A stretch of 64,000 nucleotides of DNA, from NCBI GenBank assembly GCA_021927905.1, contig BLLK01000042.1:1-64000 (forward strand), read 5' to 3'. How positions within the stretch are numbered: position 1 is the stretch's first letter; each line of letters begins with the position of its first letter. This document shows positions 20,504 to 32,089 of the stretch, piece by piece. Both the position numbers and the translations under genes were made by a program. Source of the DNA: Chaetoceros tenuissimus (taxonomy: Eukaryota > Bacillariophyta > Thalassiosirophyceae > Chaetocerotales > Chaetocerotaceae). The notes under the pieces are model-generated. The model was not told the DNA's origin and ran no database searches. It saw nothing but the letters and a program-made list of their open reading frames with translations.

Positions 20504-21325
20504 CTAGCTCTGTTTCATACCATTTTTTATGCACTTGTTCACAACGTTTAGCAAATGAACGTTTTCCAACGCTGCTATCACACGTTCCTTGTCATTCAAC
20601 TGTCTATTGATACTAACTTCGCTAGCATGAGTTCCTGGATTGATACGTACAGCGACTTTGAATCGTTTTGGTAGCGATCGGAGAAGCTTGACTCTGATGC
20701 AAAGTCCAATGAGTGTAGCCATACTACAATGTGGAATGGTGGGTGTAAACTTGATGTCCACAGTAGAATGTGAATGTTTGGCGTCTTGGTCATCTTCCTC
20801 ATTATCCATAGCTTGTTTCTTTAGATCTGGATGATTGTCAATCACAGTAACATGATCGCAATTCACCACATTTAATTGCTCCAACGTTAATGGATGCTCA
20901 GGATCTTGAATATTTCGAATGATGTCAAATACTTCTTGTTGAGTGATGGGATCCCTTTTCACTTCTATTGTTTTTTGCTTTGGATCATATGGTTGAAATA
21001 AGTGTATTGCTCTTCCGCTTTTTAATTTTTCCATTCCCTCTGATGAAATAGATCCGTGCATTCCACTTGTGGATAAAATTCCCAACGCATTTTTGCAATC
21101 GCCACCACTTTCCTTGACGGTATTTTCAATACTTTCAGTTGCCAATTGTATCGATCTTTCTACCGATGTCAGAAATTGTTTTGGTTTCAAGTGATAGATT
21201 GAGTCATATTCTGCTGCATTCTGAGTATTGAAACGACGGATGCATTCCGTGGCTGAGTAGGACACATCATCATTTTCTCTTTTTGTTTGCACAGCATAAA
21301 TTGTTGGGTTTGCATTTTCTTTCAT
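20504..21325 (-). CDS. CIA2/MIP18 family cytosolic Fe-S assembly protein with insertion
   Basis: Predicted 273 residues, compared with about 160 in human CIAO2B. The N-terminus ENANPTIY and the region from [25 protein letters not shown] to the end match MIP18. They include [34 protein letters not shown] and [14 protein letters not shown]; the Cys of PHCSMAT, a conserved reactive residue, is present. CIA2 acts with CIAO1 and MMS19 to deliver Fe-S clusters to cytosolic and nuclear enzymes. About 75-100 residues are inserted between ENANPTIY and QEVFD, and an acidic insert ([14 protein letters not shown]) sits before the FTPTIPHC strand. Single exon. Confidence 0.92.
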   Translation of the reverse strand: MKENANPTIYAVQTKRENDDVSYSATECIRRFNTQNAAEYDSIYHLKPKQFLTSVERSIQLATESIENTVKESGGDCKNALGILSTSGMHGSISSEGMEKLKSGRAIHLFQPYDPKQKTIEVKRDPITQQEVFDIIRNIQDPEHPLTLEQLNVVNCDHVTVIDNHPDLKKQAMDNEEDDQDAKHSHSTVDIKFTPTIPHCSMATLIGLCIRVKLLRSLPKRFKVAVRINPGTHASEVSINRQLNDKERVIAALENVHLLNVVNKCIKNGMKQS

Positions 21326-21918
21326 TGTGCCTAATTTTGACTTCTATATTGATGAACTTGGAAGATAAAAAAGTTGTGTATCTAATAGATAGTATTAGAG
21401 AAATGTATATTCAAAGTACAATAGTTATGTACTATTTTTTATCATCATAAATGAAAATGTACAATAGAGGGAGGAGGGAGGTGATAGGTGATGGAGAGAG
21501 TGATGAGAGGGGATTGAAAAGGGTATCCGTGCCCTTTGTAATCTTGAACACCCCCTGTTTGACAATCTCTATTTTGTACGAATCTTCGTAGGTATAAAGG
21601 TACGAAGCTAGTCAATCTTGCCGTTATTTTTTATCCTAGAAAAAGTCGTTTCTTTACAATGACAAGCAACCCATCCAGCAAGCCTCCTTTCTTCGGAAGA
21701 ACTCCCCCACGCAAACCTTTGCACGTCGATGCCCCTCTCTTTATGACTTTGATAGAGGATTGCAGATTGCGAAAAGGGGAACTCTTGTGCCAATACGTTT
21801 CGTCTGTCTCCACGCAACGCAAACCTTTCAAAAAAAAACAAGATTGCTGCAACGTCCTTAAGTAATTTGCGGTCTACGGAACAAAAATATAATAGCTACA
21901 AAAACTAGTTTAGAAATA
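21326..21918. other. Divergent promoter region with G-rich tract
   Basis: No convincing gene is seen. It holds a purine/G-rich tract (about 21468-21516, GGGAGGAGGGAGG core), GTACGAA elements at about 21577-21605, and a 68-codon plus-strand frame (21659-21865) that may be a spurious upstream ORF. Confidence 0.5.
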
Positions 21919-22410
21919 ATGTCAGGACAAGGAAGTGGTACACGTCGAGGTTCTAGCCTTTTCGCAGCTTCAGCAAATACAGATAGTGGAGACGTATCGG
22001 GGCCTTATGGAAGACCAGCGTATCTATATGGAAAGCACGATGGTGATTTACTAGTTGACTTCCCTGAAAAAGCAGACTCCGATATGGATAACGAGATGGA
22101 TATGGATGACTCTTATGCATATTCGGGGGGTTCTTCCTCTGGTAACTCCAAGTATTCATCCCAGTATACTTCAACTAAAAGCTCTTCAAGTAACAGCAAC
22201 AACAACAAGGCACGACGCGGTGAAGCAGCAAGAATGGAAGAACTTGCAGATTCGCAGAGTTTACCGGGGGGAAAGGATCATAGACCATTGGTTGGCGGAT
22301 TCGCTGCAGCGGCATACGAAGCTGCGAAAGCTCATCATTATTCTTCGAGAAAGGAGCCAGGTTCTACCTCGGGTATTCCTAGAGATCGCCCTCCTCCACC
22401 TTCCATCTAA
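21919..22410 (+). CDS. Small low-complexity protein, unknown function
   Basis: Predicted 163 residues. The N-terminus is Gly/Ser-rich, followed by an acidic Asp/Met cluster (DSDMDNEMDMDDSYAY) and a Ser/Asn run. A C-terminal part (GKDHRPLVGGFAAAAYEAAKAHHYSSR) looks more ordered, with an Ala-rich helix and a Pro-rich end (RDRPPPPSI). No domain or targeting signal is recognised. Coding is supported by one clean frame with an ATG and by amino-acid composition that differs from the flanks. Confidence 0.6.
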   Translation: MSGQGSGTRRGSSLFAASANTDSGDVSGPYGRPAYLYGKHDGDLLVDFPEKADSDMDNEMDMDDSYAYSGGSSSGNSKYSSQYTSTKSSSSNSNNNKARRGEAARMEELADSQSLPGGKDHRPLVGGFAAAAYEAAKAHHYSSRKEPGSTSGIPRDRPPPPSI

Positions 22411-22954
22411 GAACTATGTTCTGAAATCATTCATAGTTTGGCGAGCTTTGGTTATCCAATGTGTATTGCAATACCTATATTAAAATTCTGGTTTCCGTGC
22501 AAAGGAATGGTCATAGTAATCCTGTTTTTATTTACAGTATAGCAAACCTCATGAATTAAAAAGAAGAAATCAAGTCACTTTGCTGGATTTTGAATAGTAT
22601 ACTTTTAAAATTGCATAAAACTCATCTTTAGAAATGTTTCCTGTTTTAGCTCGTAGTTCATAGTACAGAGATTATACAGTTTCTTCTAAAACGATTTACA
22701 AATTATTATGTGCAAACTATGGAAGACATTGAAAACTTTTGTGATAAGATTTTCATCACATCGATCGTAGTCAACCTATAAATTGATATTCAAAATCATA
22801 TGAACAACAATCCTCAACGATTATGTTATACCTACGTAGGTGCAGGTCGCCTTTAGTTGCATCGCTGCCAAACACAAATATATTCTTATTTTATTGGATG
22901 AATCTAAACAATCAAAATTTTTAGGGGAACCACTTTTTCGAGTAGCCTATGTAG
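22411..22954. other. Convergent 3' intergenic region
   Basis: No gene is seen. A 10-bp perfect palindrome CCTACGTAGG lies at 22831-22840. Confidence 0.5.
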
Positions 22955-23674
22955 TTACTTCTCTGTCTTCTTTTTTGAAATCGAATTGGCATGTTGCATG
23001 ACTGCAAGGAATCTATCGACAAGCTCTTCGTCATTTGCGGTGTTGAATGCAAGCTGATACACCAATTTATCTCTTGCGTCAAGAAGAAGAACATTCACAA
23101 TGTTATCATCCTGACGGTCTACTCCGTCTCCATATCCAGGAGATACAGTTACAGATCGTTTATGTGGCTTCTTTGGATTTTCTCTGACTGCTTTTAAAGA
23201 TTCTAACGGAACTGTGAACAAAAAAGTTGGCTCCTTTTCACTAATGTAAACAAAAAGAACATCATCTTTCACGGCAATATAGCGAGATATCTCTCCATAT
23301 GAGACAAAGTCTCTTGCATCCCAGATTGACGGTGCAACTTTGCTCAATGCCAAAGTTACTTTTCTCATTCCATGCATCTGCAATCCCTTGCAAACTCCAG
23401 CTTCATTTTCAAATTCTATTCCAGATTCTCTCAATTTTTCCAATGAAACACCTTTCGAGCTATCAAAATGAGGCTCATTTAGCTGTTTGAGTGGAGCAAA
23501 TTGTTTCGCATCGTCTACAGTAACTGCAGGTTCTACCGCACTAGTCTTTGTGTCATGGCCACTAAGTTCGTCCATGTTTTCAGCTGCTTCGACTTTATAT
23601 TCGTCATCATCGTCGTATTTACTCTGTTGTACAGTGGCTGGAGAAACTCTTCCAGCTGGTTCTGCTAGATCCAT
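22955..23674 (-). CDS. Unknown protein with possible PH-like C-terminal domain
   Basis: Predicted 239 residues in one exon. The first 85 residues are acidic and disordered. Residues 95-230 look like a beta-rich domain closed by a helix: RKVTLALSK, SRYIAVKDDVLFVYIS, TFLFTVPLESLKAV, NIVNVLLLDARDKLVYQLAF and DEELVDRFLAVMQHANSI. This strand-and-terminal-helix pattern is what a PH or PH-like domain shows. That reading is inference and I do not recognise a named family. The C-terminus ends in lysines. A tandem ACGTAC element lies about 140 bp upstream of the start. Confidence 0.68.
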   Translation of the reverse strand: MDLAEPAGRVSPATVQQSKYDDDDEYKVEAAENMDELSGHDTKTSAVEPAVTVDDAKQFAPLKQLNEPHFDSSKGVSLEKLRESGIEFENEAGVCKGLQMHGMRKVTLALSKVAPSIWDARDFVSYGEISRYIAVKDDVLFVYISEKEPTFLFTVPLESLKAVRENPKKPHKRSVTVSPGYGDGVDRQDDNIVNVLLLDARDKLVYQLAFNTANDEELVDRFLAVMQHANSISKKKTEK

Positions 23675-24258
23675 TATTAAATATTGATGTTAGTTGTCTT
23701 TACTAGTAATTATGCTGGTTGTTGAAATTCACTCAGGAGGAGAGGGAGTAGTACAAAATGTTCTTTTGGAAAAGATTGATCTCAACTGTTCTCATGTTCT
23801 CATATACGTAGTAGTACGTACGCACAAAATACTTATCGAAAAGGGGGATGGGATTGTTTAGATTGCATTCCATTCTTCAATGCGAAAATGTAATCTCTAA
23901 CCAATGATCCTTACAAATCCATTACTGTCAGGAATTCAATACAAACAAAGTCAATTCAAGCAATGGAAAAGACCAAAGAATGATTGCGTAGCTTTCAAGT
24001 CTAATGAATCAAATTAATTTCAATCAATTTATAGATCTTATTGAGAATGATGACTATCGTGATGAACGAAAAAGGTTGAATTGCTTCCAGCAAAAATCTC
24101 CACCGCTGAATTCGTCTTCTATCTCTTGCTTTCTTTATTTATTTCTTACAGATATTGGCAAGCAAGCGATACGCAGCGAAAAATTTCTGACACAAGACTT
24201 GTAGAATCTTTGCTGTCGCCAATCAAACAAATGCCCATAATCCTGTCACTTCGATACT
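23675..24258. other. Intergenic region with AGTACGTACGC element
   Basis: No gene is seen; short frames here lack support. AGTACGTACGC at about 23813-23823 lies about 140 bp upstream of the start at 23674. Confidence 0.5.
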
Positions 24259-25157
24259 TTATACAGTATCCATCCTCTCCACCATAACTTCTGACCCACT
24301 ACTATTGTTCTCATCATCACTATCACTATCTTTGTATGTAGAATGAATACTCTTTGTTCTATTACTCTCAACTTGCTTTGGATCTCGAAGAATGGCATGA
24401 CTTGTAATAATTAGAGCTGAAATGATGAATGCCGATAAGAATGGTTTCAAGCAATACATGATGACTACCCAAAGCGTCAAGAGATACAATATCTTTGTTC
24501 TGATTTCAACAGTGAGATACTGACCAATATCTTTTCCACCAATCACCATGGGTATGTTATCTCTAACCATTACATTGTGTGCCTTCCACATGGCGTAAAC
24601 GATTGCACTGTAGATAATCATTTTTGGGTGTAGTAAAACAATTACAATGAATGTTCCAACTGCAATGACTGCATAGTTTGTAAGAAAAAATGCCATGTTG
24701 AGGGATACTCGTTGTTTGAATTTTTCGGCAGTATTTTTGTCCATCTTTTTCGATGGTGGAGAGAAAGCATCAGGTGCTAAACAAAACGCTATGGGAAAAA
24801 AGGGTGTTGTATTTAGAACAGCACTTTTTAGAGGCAAACATTTTCAATTGTTTGAGAAAGACATTATGTAAAAACACTCACCTCCTCCGACATTATTGAT
24901 TCCAACAAATGCAGGTAAAGGTCTCAGGGTATCTAGACTTATTCTATCCTTGTACTTCTCGAACCTGAGAGATGAAATTAAAAATCAGACCTTTGATAAA
25001 TTTGAAATTTGTGGATGTCATATTTACTTGAAACTTACTTGGCCGTGAGATAGATTCTATTCTTTTCTGTATCAAATATAGAACCAAAAGATTCATGACT
25101 TTTCATTTTACGTTGTTGGTCATTGCTTCCGCTATCCACTTCTAACTGCTGACTCAT
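24259..25157 (-). CDS. PRA1 family (Rab acceptor) membrane protein
   Basis: The gene has three exons: 25157-25039, 24964-24882 and 24776-24259. The introns are 74 nt (GTAAGT ... CTCAG) and 105 nt (GTGAGT ... TTTAG), and phases agree throughout, giving 239 residues. Exons 1-2 supply MSQQLEVDSGSN... and YKDRISLDTLRPLPAFVG, the cytosolic part. Exon 3 gives FKQRVSLNMAFFLTNYAVIAVGTFIVIVLLHPKMII and a second hydrophobic pair, the two membrane hairpins of PRA1/Yip3 proteins. A Ser/Asp-rich tail follows (DSDSDDENNSSGSE). PRA1 proteins act on prenylated Rab GTPases in ER-Golgi and endosomal traffic. The pattern 'R..L....L..FV...N' preceding the first hairpin is a family mark. Confidence 0.85.
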
Positions 25158-25491
25158 TTTCTATTTCGGGCCGATCAAAATCAATTTCTTATGAATTATT
25201 AGTGCTTTCCTTTCTTTGAACTGTGCTTGCAAGTGAATTCTCTACTTCATTTGAATACAAAAGTAGTCTATGTATGCAATTTTGATTGAAAAGAGCAACT
25301 GAAAAGAGGTGCACCTTTAGTTTTGCATTCTTTGCAGGTTAGAAACTGAATCCCGTTACAGTTTGGTATGTCTAAGTACATACGCAGTTTTGGTTTTCCA
25401 TTTGAACCGTCCTTGTTCACTTTTCTCAAATCTGCAATTCTTATTCATTGCCAACAAGAACAAACTTAACATTCATTAAATACAACCAATC
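25158..25491. other. Divergent promoter region, PRA1 / Hop2-like
   Basis: No gene or notable repeat is seen. Confidence 0.5.
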
Positions 25492-26517
25492 ATGTCGAAA
25501 TTGAAACTTAGTAAATCATCGCAAAACTTACGCAAGAAGTGGCAAGCTGATGCTGACAAAAGAGGTGGAGGAAAAATAGTGCTCACTCAAAACGATGCAA
25601 TGGAGGTAGTAAAGAAGCTCTTGGCAGATTCTTTCAAGCCCATGTCGATTACAGAGATTTATGAGGTAAGTTTCAACAGCTGATTCCCTTTTCTTTGCAC
25701 ATTGTACTTAAAGCCAAGCCCCAAATGTATCTAAATCGCATCATGGTATGTTTCTGAATGATAGGCATTGAAAGCAACTGTCCCCTCTCCAGTATTGAAA
25801 CAAAGCCTGGAAGCCATGAAATTTAATCAAGAGGAGGAAGGAGATGACGATGTGTTTCATGTGAAAAAGAAGGACAAAAAGTACGATTCTGAAGTACCAA
25901 TTCAATTTGTCAATTCAATCATTGCAAAAACTGGAAAGAATGTAAGCTCTTGTGTCTACTATCTGAACCAATCTATACTCGAAAACTCTGGAAATGGATT
26001 AGATATTGATGCCAAACAGCAGTTACTAAGCGATTCTTGTGAAGCTGAAGAAGAATTGAAGCATTTGATCAAACAGGTGAAAGAAAATGAGAAGGAAACT
26101 TCCATTCTCTTGGCTCAGCCAAACAACAATGACTTGGAGAAGATGCTTGTAACTGCAAAGGAAATGAATGACGCTCTACTTGAAGAAATCAATCTTGCGC
26201 GTCAGTTTTCGTCAAATACTTCCAACAGAAAGAAATTGTTGAAGAAACTGGAAGTCTTTGCGAAACAGTGGCGCATTAGAAAACGCAAATGCAACGACTT
26301 TCTCGACTTTATCGAGGACTCTAGCGAGGGCACTGTGAAGAAGAAGAATTGTCTCAATGGTTCAGGCCAAATTGAAATTGAAAGTGACGAAAAGGCAATA
26401 GAAGCTGCTAAGCAATTTCATAAACGTATGGTAGAAAGAAGAGGTGAAAAGAATAATGGAAAACTCTTTGTAGGAGTAACCGTCAATTCCAAAGGTGTTG
26501 AAAGAGTTTTTCTATAA
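25492..26517 (+). CDS. Hop2/TBPIP-like homologous-pairing protein (probable)
   Basis: The gene has two exons: 25492-25665 and 25765-26517, with a 99-nt intron (GTAAGT ... GATAG). The product has 308 residues. A basic N-terminus leads into a winged-helix-like segment (AMEVVKKLLADSFKPMSITEIYEALKATVPSPVLKQSLEAM), then a long coiled coil (about 130-210). The C-terminal block KLEVFAKQWRIRKRKCNDFLDFIED recalls the WRKRKR helix of Hop2. Hop2 works with Mnd1 to help Dmc1/Rad51 strand invasion in meiosis. The winged helix is weak and the family assignment rests mostly on the C-terminal block and the overall layout, so another coiled-coil DNA-binding protein remains possible. Confidence 0.62.
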
Positions 26518-26653
26518 AAATTCATCCACACAAACGAATTTGCACTAATGATCGTTTATACGTTGAACATTGAGAAAGAGAATCATTTATTAACAATACT
26601 ATAACTTTAAAACTAGTGATTCTTCTACTTCACTTCTTTCATCAACTTTCCGT

Positions 26654-29600
26654 CTACATTCCAAAGTGGTGTTCATCCAACACAAGTGAAGCTGCCATTC
26701 CTTTAGGAAGAGTAAGGTCTAAATCATCCTCCTCATAATTTCCGCCCCAATTCAAGAGACCGTCTACTAAAGACTGCATACTTTCAGTCATATCATTTTC
26801 GCCGCCATCCTTTTCTGAATGGAAAAAGGAATTATCATTACTGTCGAAATGTTCAATGTCTGTATGCGAATCATGAGACTTGTCTTCGGTGTGTAATGCA
26901 TTTGAGCATAGAGATGACTCCTCATCGTCATTCTTGATTTCGTCCTCCACTTCATCGGTTGGAGTAACAGGAGTGGAATTGTCATGAGAGGGTGAAGAGG
27001 CAAAGTAATCATTTTGAATTTCGTAAGTAAGACTTTCAACTCCACTTGTACATTCCTCTAATGCAATCTCTGGATCTTCTTCCTTCTTCTCATTTGACGG
27101 GGTTTCTGATGCAGCCGCATGAATGACTGATTTCTCAGTCTTGAAAGAATAAGCAGCAGGTGAATATAATGAATATGGGACATGGGTGGTTGTATCTTGA
27201 AAAATATTCGGTGAGGCAATCAGACCCTCTTTGAGTCGCTCCCAACCTTGTAAATTGTCTCGAACAGAGCTAATTTGCTGTTTGACAGTATTTCTACATA
27301 ATTGTAGTAACTCACTCTTTCTTTGTGTATTCCAGTGTTTCACATCATTGGCTAGTGAGACGACAGAGCGCTTCTTGGCGGTAGCAGCTTCGTGTTCTAC
27401 AACAGCAGCGTGCAAAGCTTGCATCTTTGAAGTTGCAACTTTTTCTTGGATGGCTTTCAAAGCTTCTCCAGATTCATTACATTCTTTTTCAGCCGTTACT
27501 GCATTTTGAACAGCACAATCGGCTGTTGCTTTCGCTCTTGATGCTATTTGTGCTGCTTTAATGGTTTGACATACATCTTTTGAAGCGTTGTAGGCTGATG
27601 CTGCAAGTGCTGCAGACCACATCATTCCTTCGCTAAATCGATAGAAATCTTTTTCTAGACTTTGTTGTGATAACTCCAGTTTCTCAACCCCTTCCAGTAG
27701 TGCTCTTTGGGTTATTATTTTCCCTCTCATTTCAATCCAATTATCCATGTCTTGAAGAATTCCCATATGAATTTGTTCTTTTGCCCTTCTATTCTTGTTG
27801 ATTTTTACCAATGCAGAGCAACAAGATGAAAAACATTTGTCCACTCTTCGTAGCACATCGCGTAATCTTTCGATATCCCTCTCAACATCTATTTCTCCAA
27901 GACTCGCGCGCTGCTTAGTTTCTTGGAATGAGCATGTATATGTAGAGTAAGACCTTGTATCTGATACAGTTGCTGGTGTTCTATACCCTGCACATAACGC
28001 GCTGGTTTCAGATGTTGGTAGGGGCGTCGGGAGAACGTCAAAACCTTCAAACTCGTCATTGCTTTCATCCCCTAACTCTGAAATGCCATCTTTGCATTCA
28101 TTCACATCCAAGTCTGCTTCGCCATCTTCATTTTGGGAATTATTTCCTGAAGAGTCGTTATCTTTTACAGAACTATATTGTGGTAAGGACGCGTGCTGGA
28201 GGACTGTACTTTTGGATTGATAGCCTGCTGTTTCGAGGAGACTGTGTACCTTTACAATTAATGCAGCCTGTGCAGCACTACGGACCCAACTCAGATTTTT
28301 TGCATTATTTGGGTTTGGAAAGCTTTTAAAGAAGGCTGACAAAACTTTGAATGAATTTTCATCATAGGATAAGAATGAAGGCATTTTGCTTTCTTTGCCT
28401 TTTCCCAACAGTGTCTTCGAAACTTCCAATCCAGATTGACTTGTCTAGATTTTGATAATGAGTAAGGATTGAAACGATGAATTCTGTTTCTCTGAATGTA
28501 CATATTCATTCAAATGTACTTACCTTCAATATTAAATTCAAGGGAAATGACGTGGAAAGAGCTGGATGGTTTAGTAAGTAATTCAAATATTTCTCAATCT
28601 GTCTTGCTTTTGACTCAGGAGTATCGTGTACTTCCTTATCGTGCTTCTTATAGTCTGCCTTTGGCATAGCAAGTGCTGCTGTAGGAGGAGATTTTGTTTG
28701 ACTTTTAATTGCTGTTTTGACATACTTGCTGATCTTTTTGTGTCCAGGAATATTGCCCCATAATGATTTTGCAGTCTTCGTAGCTGCATTTGTGACAACC
28801 TCAACACTGGCAGATACACCTGCCGATGCAACTGCGACTGCAGATGTACTTGGATTTGATAGTGATGCTGATACAAGTTGATCTGATCTACTTGAGTATT
28901 TTGAAGGAAAGGGTGGTATTATTCTCCCACACAGGGTTCCGCCTACTTCACAATGAGACTTGAATGTCTCGTGCAACCATTTCAAATCAGCAAAAGATCT
29001 CTTCACCTTCACGATCTGATCTGGTCGTGTCAATTTTCCAGCTTGGTAGAAAGTAATTATGAATTCAAGATTCTCCTCATTGTTGGTGTACAAAGTTGTC
29101 TTTGAGTTGGATCCAAATACTTGCACAGTCACAAAAGGCGAGGAGGAATGAATATTCTTGTCTTTGACATTTGAATACATTACTTCATTCTCAATCTTGC
29201 GGGGTCTATCATGTATTGATATGTAAGAATGGTCCAGATCGAGTTCAGGGAGGGGTAGTCCCTTCATTTCCAAATCATCGTATTCCTTCTCAAATATTCT
29301 TGATTTCTCAAGATAACTTGTTTCAGAATCAATAAGATTACTCACACTCAGTTCCGTTGGTGGCTCTGAAGTCGATGGTACTTCAACCAGAACCAATTCA
29401 TCTTTCACACCTTCATTCTCATTACTAGAAGTTTGCAATTGTCTTGCACTGAATCTTGACTTGGCATCATAATATTGGGCCAAAGAAATGAATTTCGCAA
29501 ACAACATCCAACCTTCTATACCAATCATATTACACTGTAAATGCTTTGGTTCATTGAAATTTGAAGCACATGTTAGAATTGATTCCCAAATTTGATCAAA

Positions 29601-30254
29601 AGATGATTTATCAGAAAAAGATTCCACATCTAATTCTTGGTCATGATTCATCTCCTTGTATACAGCAATAGCCCTATCTCTTCTTTTGAAAACAGGGCAT
29701 CTCAGCATGACAAACTCTTGAAGGTCTGATCTCGATACCAATCCATTTGATTCATTATCTAGAATTGTAAATATATCTTGTAAAAAGTCATAATGTTCAG
29801 GTGTATATTCCAAAGTGTATTGAGACCCATCGCAAGTATTGAGAATAGTCAAATTGTATGTAATATTGTTGCCCACTATATTTCGCGACAAAGATCCCCT
29901 ATGAGGAATATCCGATGATGTATTGGGTGAAGTATTCATTGCACTAGGTTTCACTTCATTAATTTCTGGAGATTCATGACTGTAGCTCCTTGAATCAAAG
30001 CCTTCTAAATCTTGATGGAATAATTCTGATTCCTCCTGACAAGAACCAAATTTCTCTTGCGAATGACTGGAAGATTGATCTTCATTATCGTAATCTTGCT
30101 CAATGCCAATACCAAAAGGGTGCTCTTCTTCGTCGCTTTCTTCTTCGTTGTTGTTCTCTTCTCCAAATGCTGATGGGAATGTGTCTTCGACGTTGACATC
30201 TAAATCAAAGTCAGAACATGAAAGAACGCCATTTAAATCTGAAGACAAGTCCAT
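26654..30254 (-). CDS. PX-domain sorting nexin with EF-hand-like N-terminus
   Basis: The gene has two exons: 30254-28524 and 28444-26654, with a 79-nt intron (GTAAGT ... TCTAG), giving 1173 residues. The N-terminus is acidic; an EF-hand-like loop DNESNGLVSRSDL is at about residue 161. The PX domain is at about 370-550 (FVTVQVFGSN, VKRSFADLKWLHETFKSH, IIPPFPSKYS) and is interrupted by an Ala/Ser-rich insert with many Val/Ala. It closes with LNYLLNHPALSTSFPLNLILK, and the splice continues TSQSGLEVSKTLL as in PX-BAR proteins. Helices at about 640-880, including an Ala-rich stretch, fit a BAR-like coiled coil; the rest is acidic. Sorting nexins bind PI3P and shape endosomes. The PX domain is firm; BAR is inferred. 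Confidence 0.82.
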
Positions 30255-31019
30255 AGCATGTACAAAATAATATAAATTCTTTTCCTTCGCCTATTATATG
30301 TGATAACTTGATTTTATTGACCCTACTTGATTGATTTTATGTATTTGTGTCAAAAATATGAAGTGCGCACTGCTATTCCTGTCGTAGCGTTACAAGTCTT
30401 GAAAGTGACAGGAATGAAATCTGATGTAGTGCAGAGTTGTTGACCTAGCTAGGGTAGGAAAATATGGAAAAGGCAAAAATAATGGTTGCAAAACCCTCAA
30501 CAGAACCTATTAAAAAAATTTTGTTTCCAATCTGCAATTCCCTCTTGACTTAGTTTTAATTAGGAACAATTGGTATGCAGACGTAGGCCAAACATATTCG
30601 TAACTCCTCACTCTCGTACTTGAATTCTTTTCAAGAAGAGCAAAGAACTTTCCCACGCAGGTCGTCGTGTCAACGAACAAAGATTCTGAATTCATTCTAG
30701 CCATTTAGTTCGTATTTGATTCTTTAAATGGCTATCCATTTGGAATTCTCCATCCTTTCAATCCCACATAATCTTGATAAATTTGACGTATACGAGACTA
30801 AATCTTTCAGTTGCCATGCGTTGATTACAAAAGTATCCTCTTTGTGGGGTCTTTTGGCAGGTTTTTTAGACAGCAGAAAAATGTTGCCGCGGGATTTGTT
30901 TGAAAATGTTCTTAATAATTATACGTTGAGTTGATTTGCAGAAAGAAAAAGAAAAATCCTCATAATTCATCCATTCTTTTTCCTAGTGGTGTTCATTCTC
31001 ATCATTCAACCATAGAAGA
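30255..31019. other. Divergent promoter region, sorting nexin / RLY-repeat protein
   Basis: A 765-bp stretch. Short frames on both strands (30510-30704 minus, 30728-30934 plus) lack recognisable features. I see nothing else. Confidence 0.45.
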
Positions 31020-31898
31020 ATGGAAACTACTACGGTGAACTTTGATATCTCTACTCGGGAAGTTGTTGCTGATTGCAGGGATGAAGTTAATGGTAGAGAT
31101 GTCCATCACTTTACATTGAAGACAGGTGAAGATGATAGTACTGCATATACCTCTTCCATTTGCGATAGTAGAACTTCCAACAGTTCTAGATCCTCTTCAA
31201 GATTTCGATCTGCCACAAGGTCTCGAACTGGAGTTCATAATCGGCTCTTTGAGAGATCTACGAAGAAGAATGAAGAAGGTAAAAAGTTGAGGCAAATGAT
31301 TGAAAAGTCTAAAAATCCAACTCCTCCCCCTATCGTAAAAATCAGTGAGACAAAAGCTGAGAACCTATATCAAAGACTATATGATTGTTCCATCAAGAAG
31401 CAAATGGCTGAGAAAGCAATGAAAGAAGCTGAGCGACAGAAAAGACGATTGGCAGAAATTGCTGCGAAGAGACAAGCACCAAAATTGAAAGAAGATGAAG
31501 CTGATCGTCTCTTTAATAGACTGTCAGTGAAAATGACAAAAGCAATGGAACAAGCTCAGAGAGCTCCAGTTGAGCAAAGAGATAAAGAACCTCGTCGTGT
31601 TGTATCTAATGGTGCCTCTAGTAACTTGTATGATAGATTATTCGGAGAAAAACTCAAGAAAGATTTACGATCATACAAGCTAGAGGAAAGTGTTAAAAAG
31701 GAACGAAGGGGTATAGTCCGACGAATTGACGCAAATTCTGCTGATAATCTCTTTTCTCGTCTACATGTTGAAAAGAAGAAGGGGGATATGGTTGTAGTAA
31801 AGAAAGAAAAGAAAGGGCCAACTCTTGATAAGAGAAGTGCCATTGACTTATCTGACAGACTTGCAAAGGAAGAAATGGGCAAACATAGACAATTTTAA
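31020..31898 (+). CDS. RLY-repeat basic protein (small member)
   Basis: Predicted 292 residues, highly charged. Six imperfect copies of a [LV]xxRL[FYSHA]xxxxxKK element occur about 35-50 residues apart: VHNRLFERSTKK, LYQRLYDCSIKK, LFNRLSVKMTK, LYDRLFGEKLKK, LFSRLHVEKKK and LSDRLAKEE. Between copies run Lys/Glu-rich helices. A Ser/Arg stretch SSRFRSATRSRT precedes copy 1 and has a near twin (SSRFRSASRSRA) in the 1596-residue protein at 35156, which carries the same element. Repeated RLY elements are seen in other protist proteins with unclear roles. No enzyme domain is visible. Confidence 0.7.
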   Translation: METTTVNFDISTREVVADCRDEVNGRDVHHFTLKTGEDDSTAYTSSICDSRTSNSSRSSSRFRSATRSRTGVHNRLFERSTKKNEEGKKLRQMIEKSKNPTPPPIVKISETKAENLYQRLYDCSIKKQMAEKAMKEAERQKRRLAEIAAKRQAPKLKEDEADRLFNRLSVKMTKAMEQAQRAPVEQRDKEPRRVVSNGASSNLYDRLFGEKLKKDLRSYKLEESVKKERRGIVRRIDANSADNLFSRLHVEKKKGDMVVVKKEKKGPTLDKRSAIDLSDRLAKEEMGKHRQF

Positions 31899-32089
31899 TC
31901 AAAAAGCTCCCAAGTCTATATATGCCTGATGATCTGGCATGCCTTTGATGTGTGAATACTTGAAGTGATTATGTGTTTTGAAGAAATGTCCATGACTAGA
32001 ACTATTGACTTATATAAGTTCAAAAACTAAAATAATTTAGAATATGGAAAACATGGAATAAGTTTTTAGTCATGTTATTATATACTGAG

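Noticed and set aside
21659-21865. 68-codon plus-strand frame before the gene at 21919
   Set aside because: No recognisable features; overlapping antisense frames of similar length exist and it lies in a promoter. At most an upstream ORF.
30510-30934. Short frames on both strands in the 765-bp intergenic region
   Set aside because: No features; too short and not supported by splice phase.
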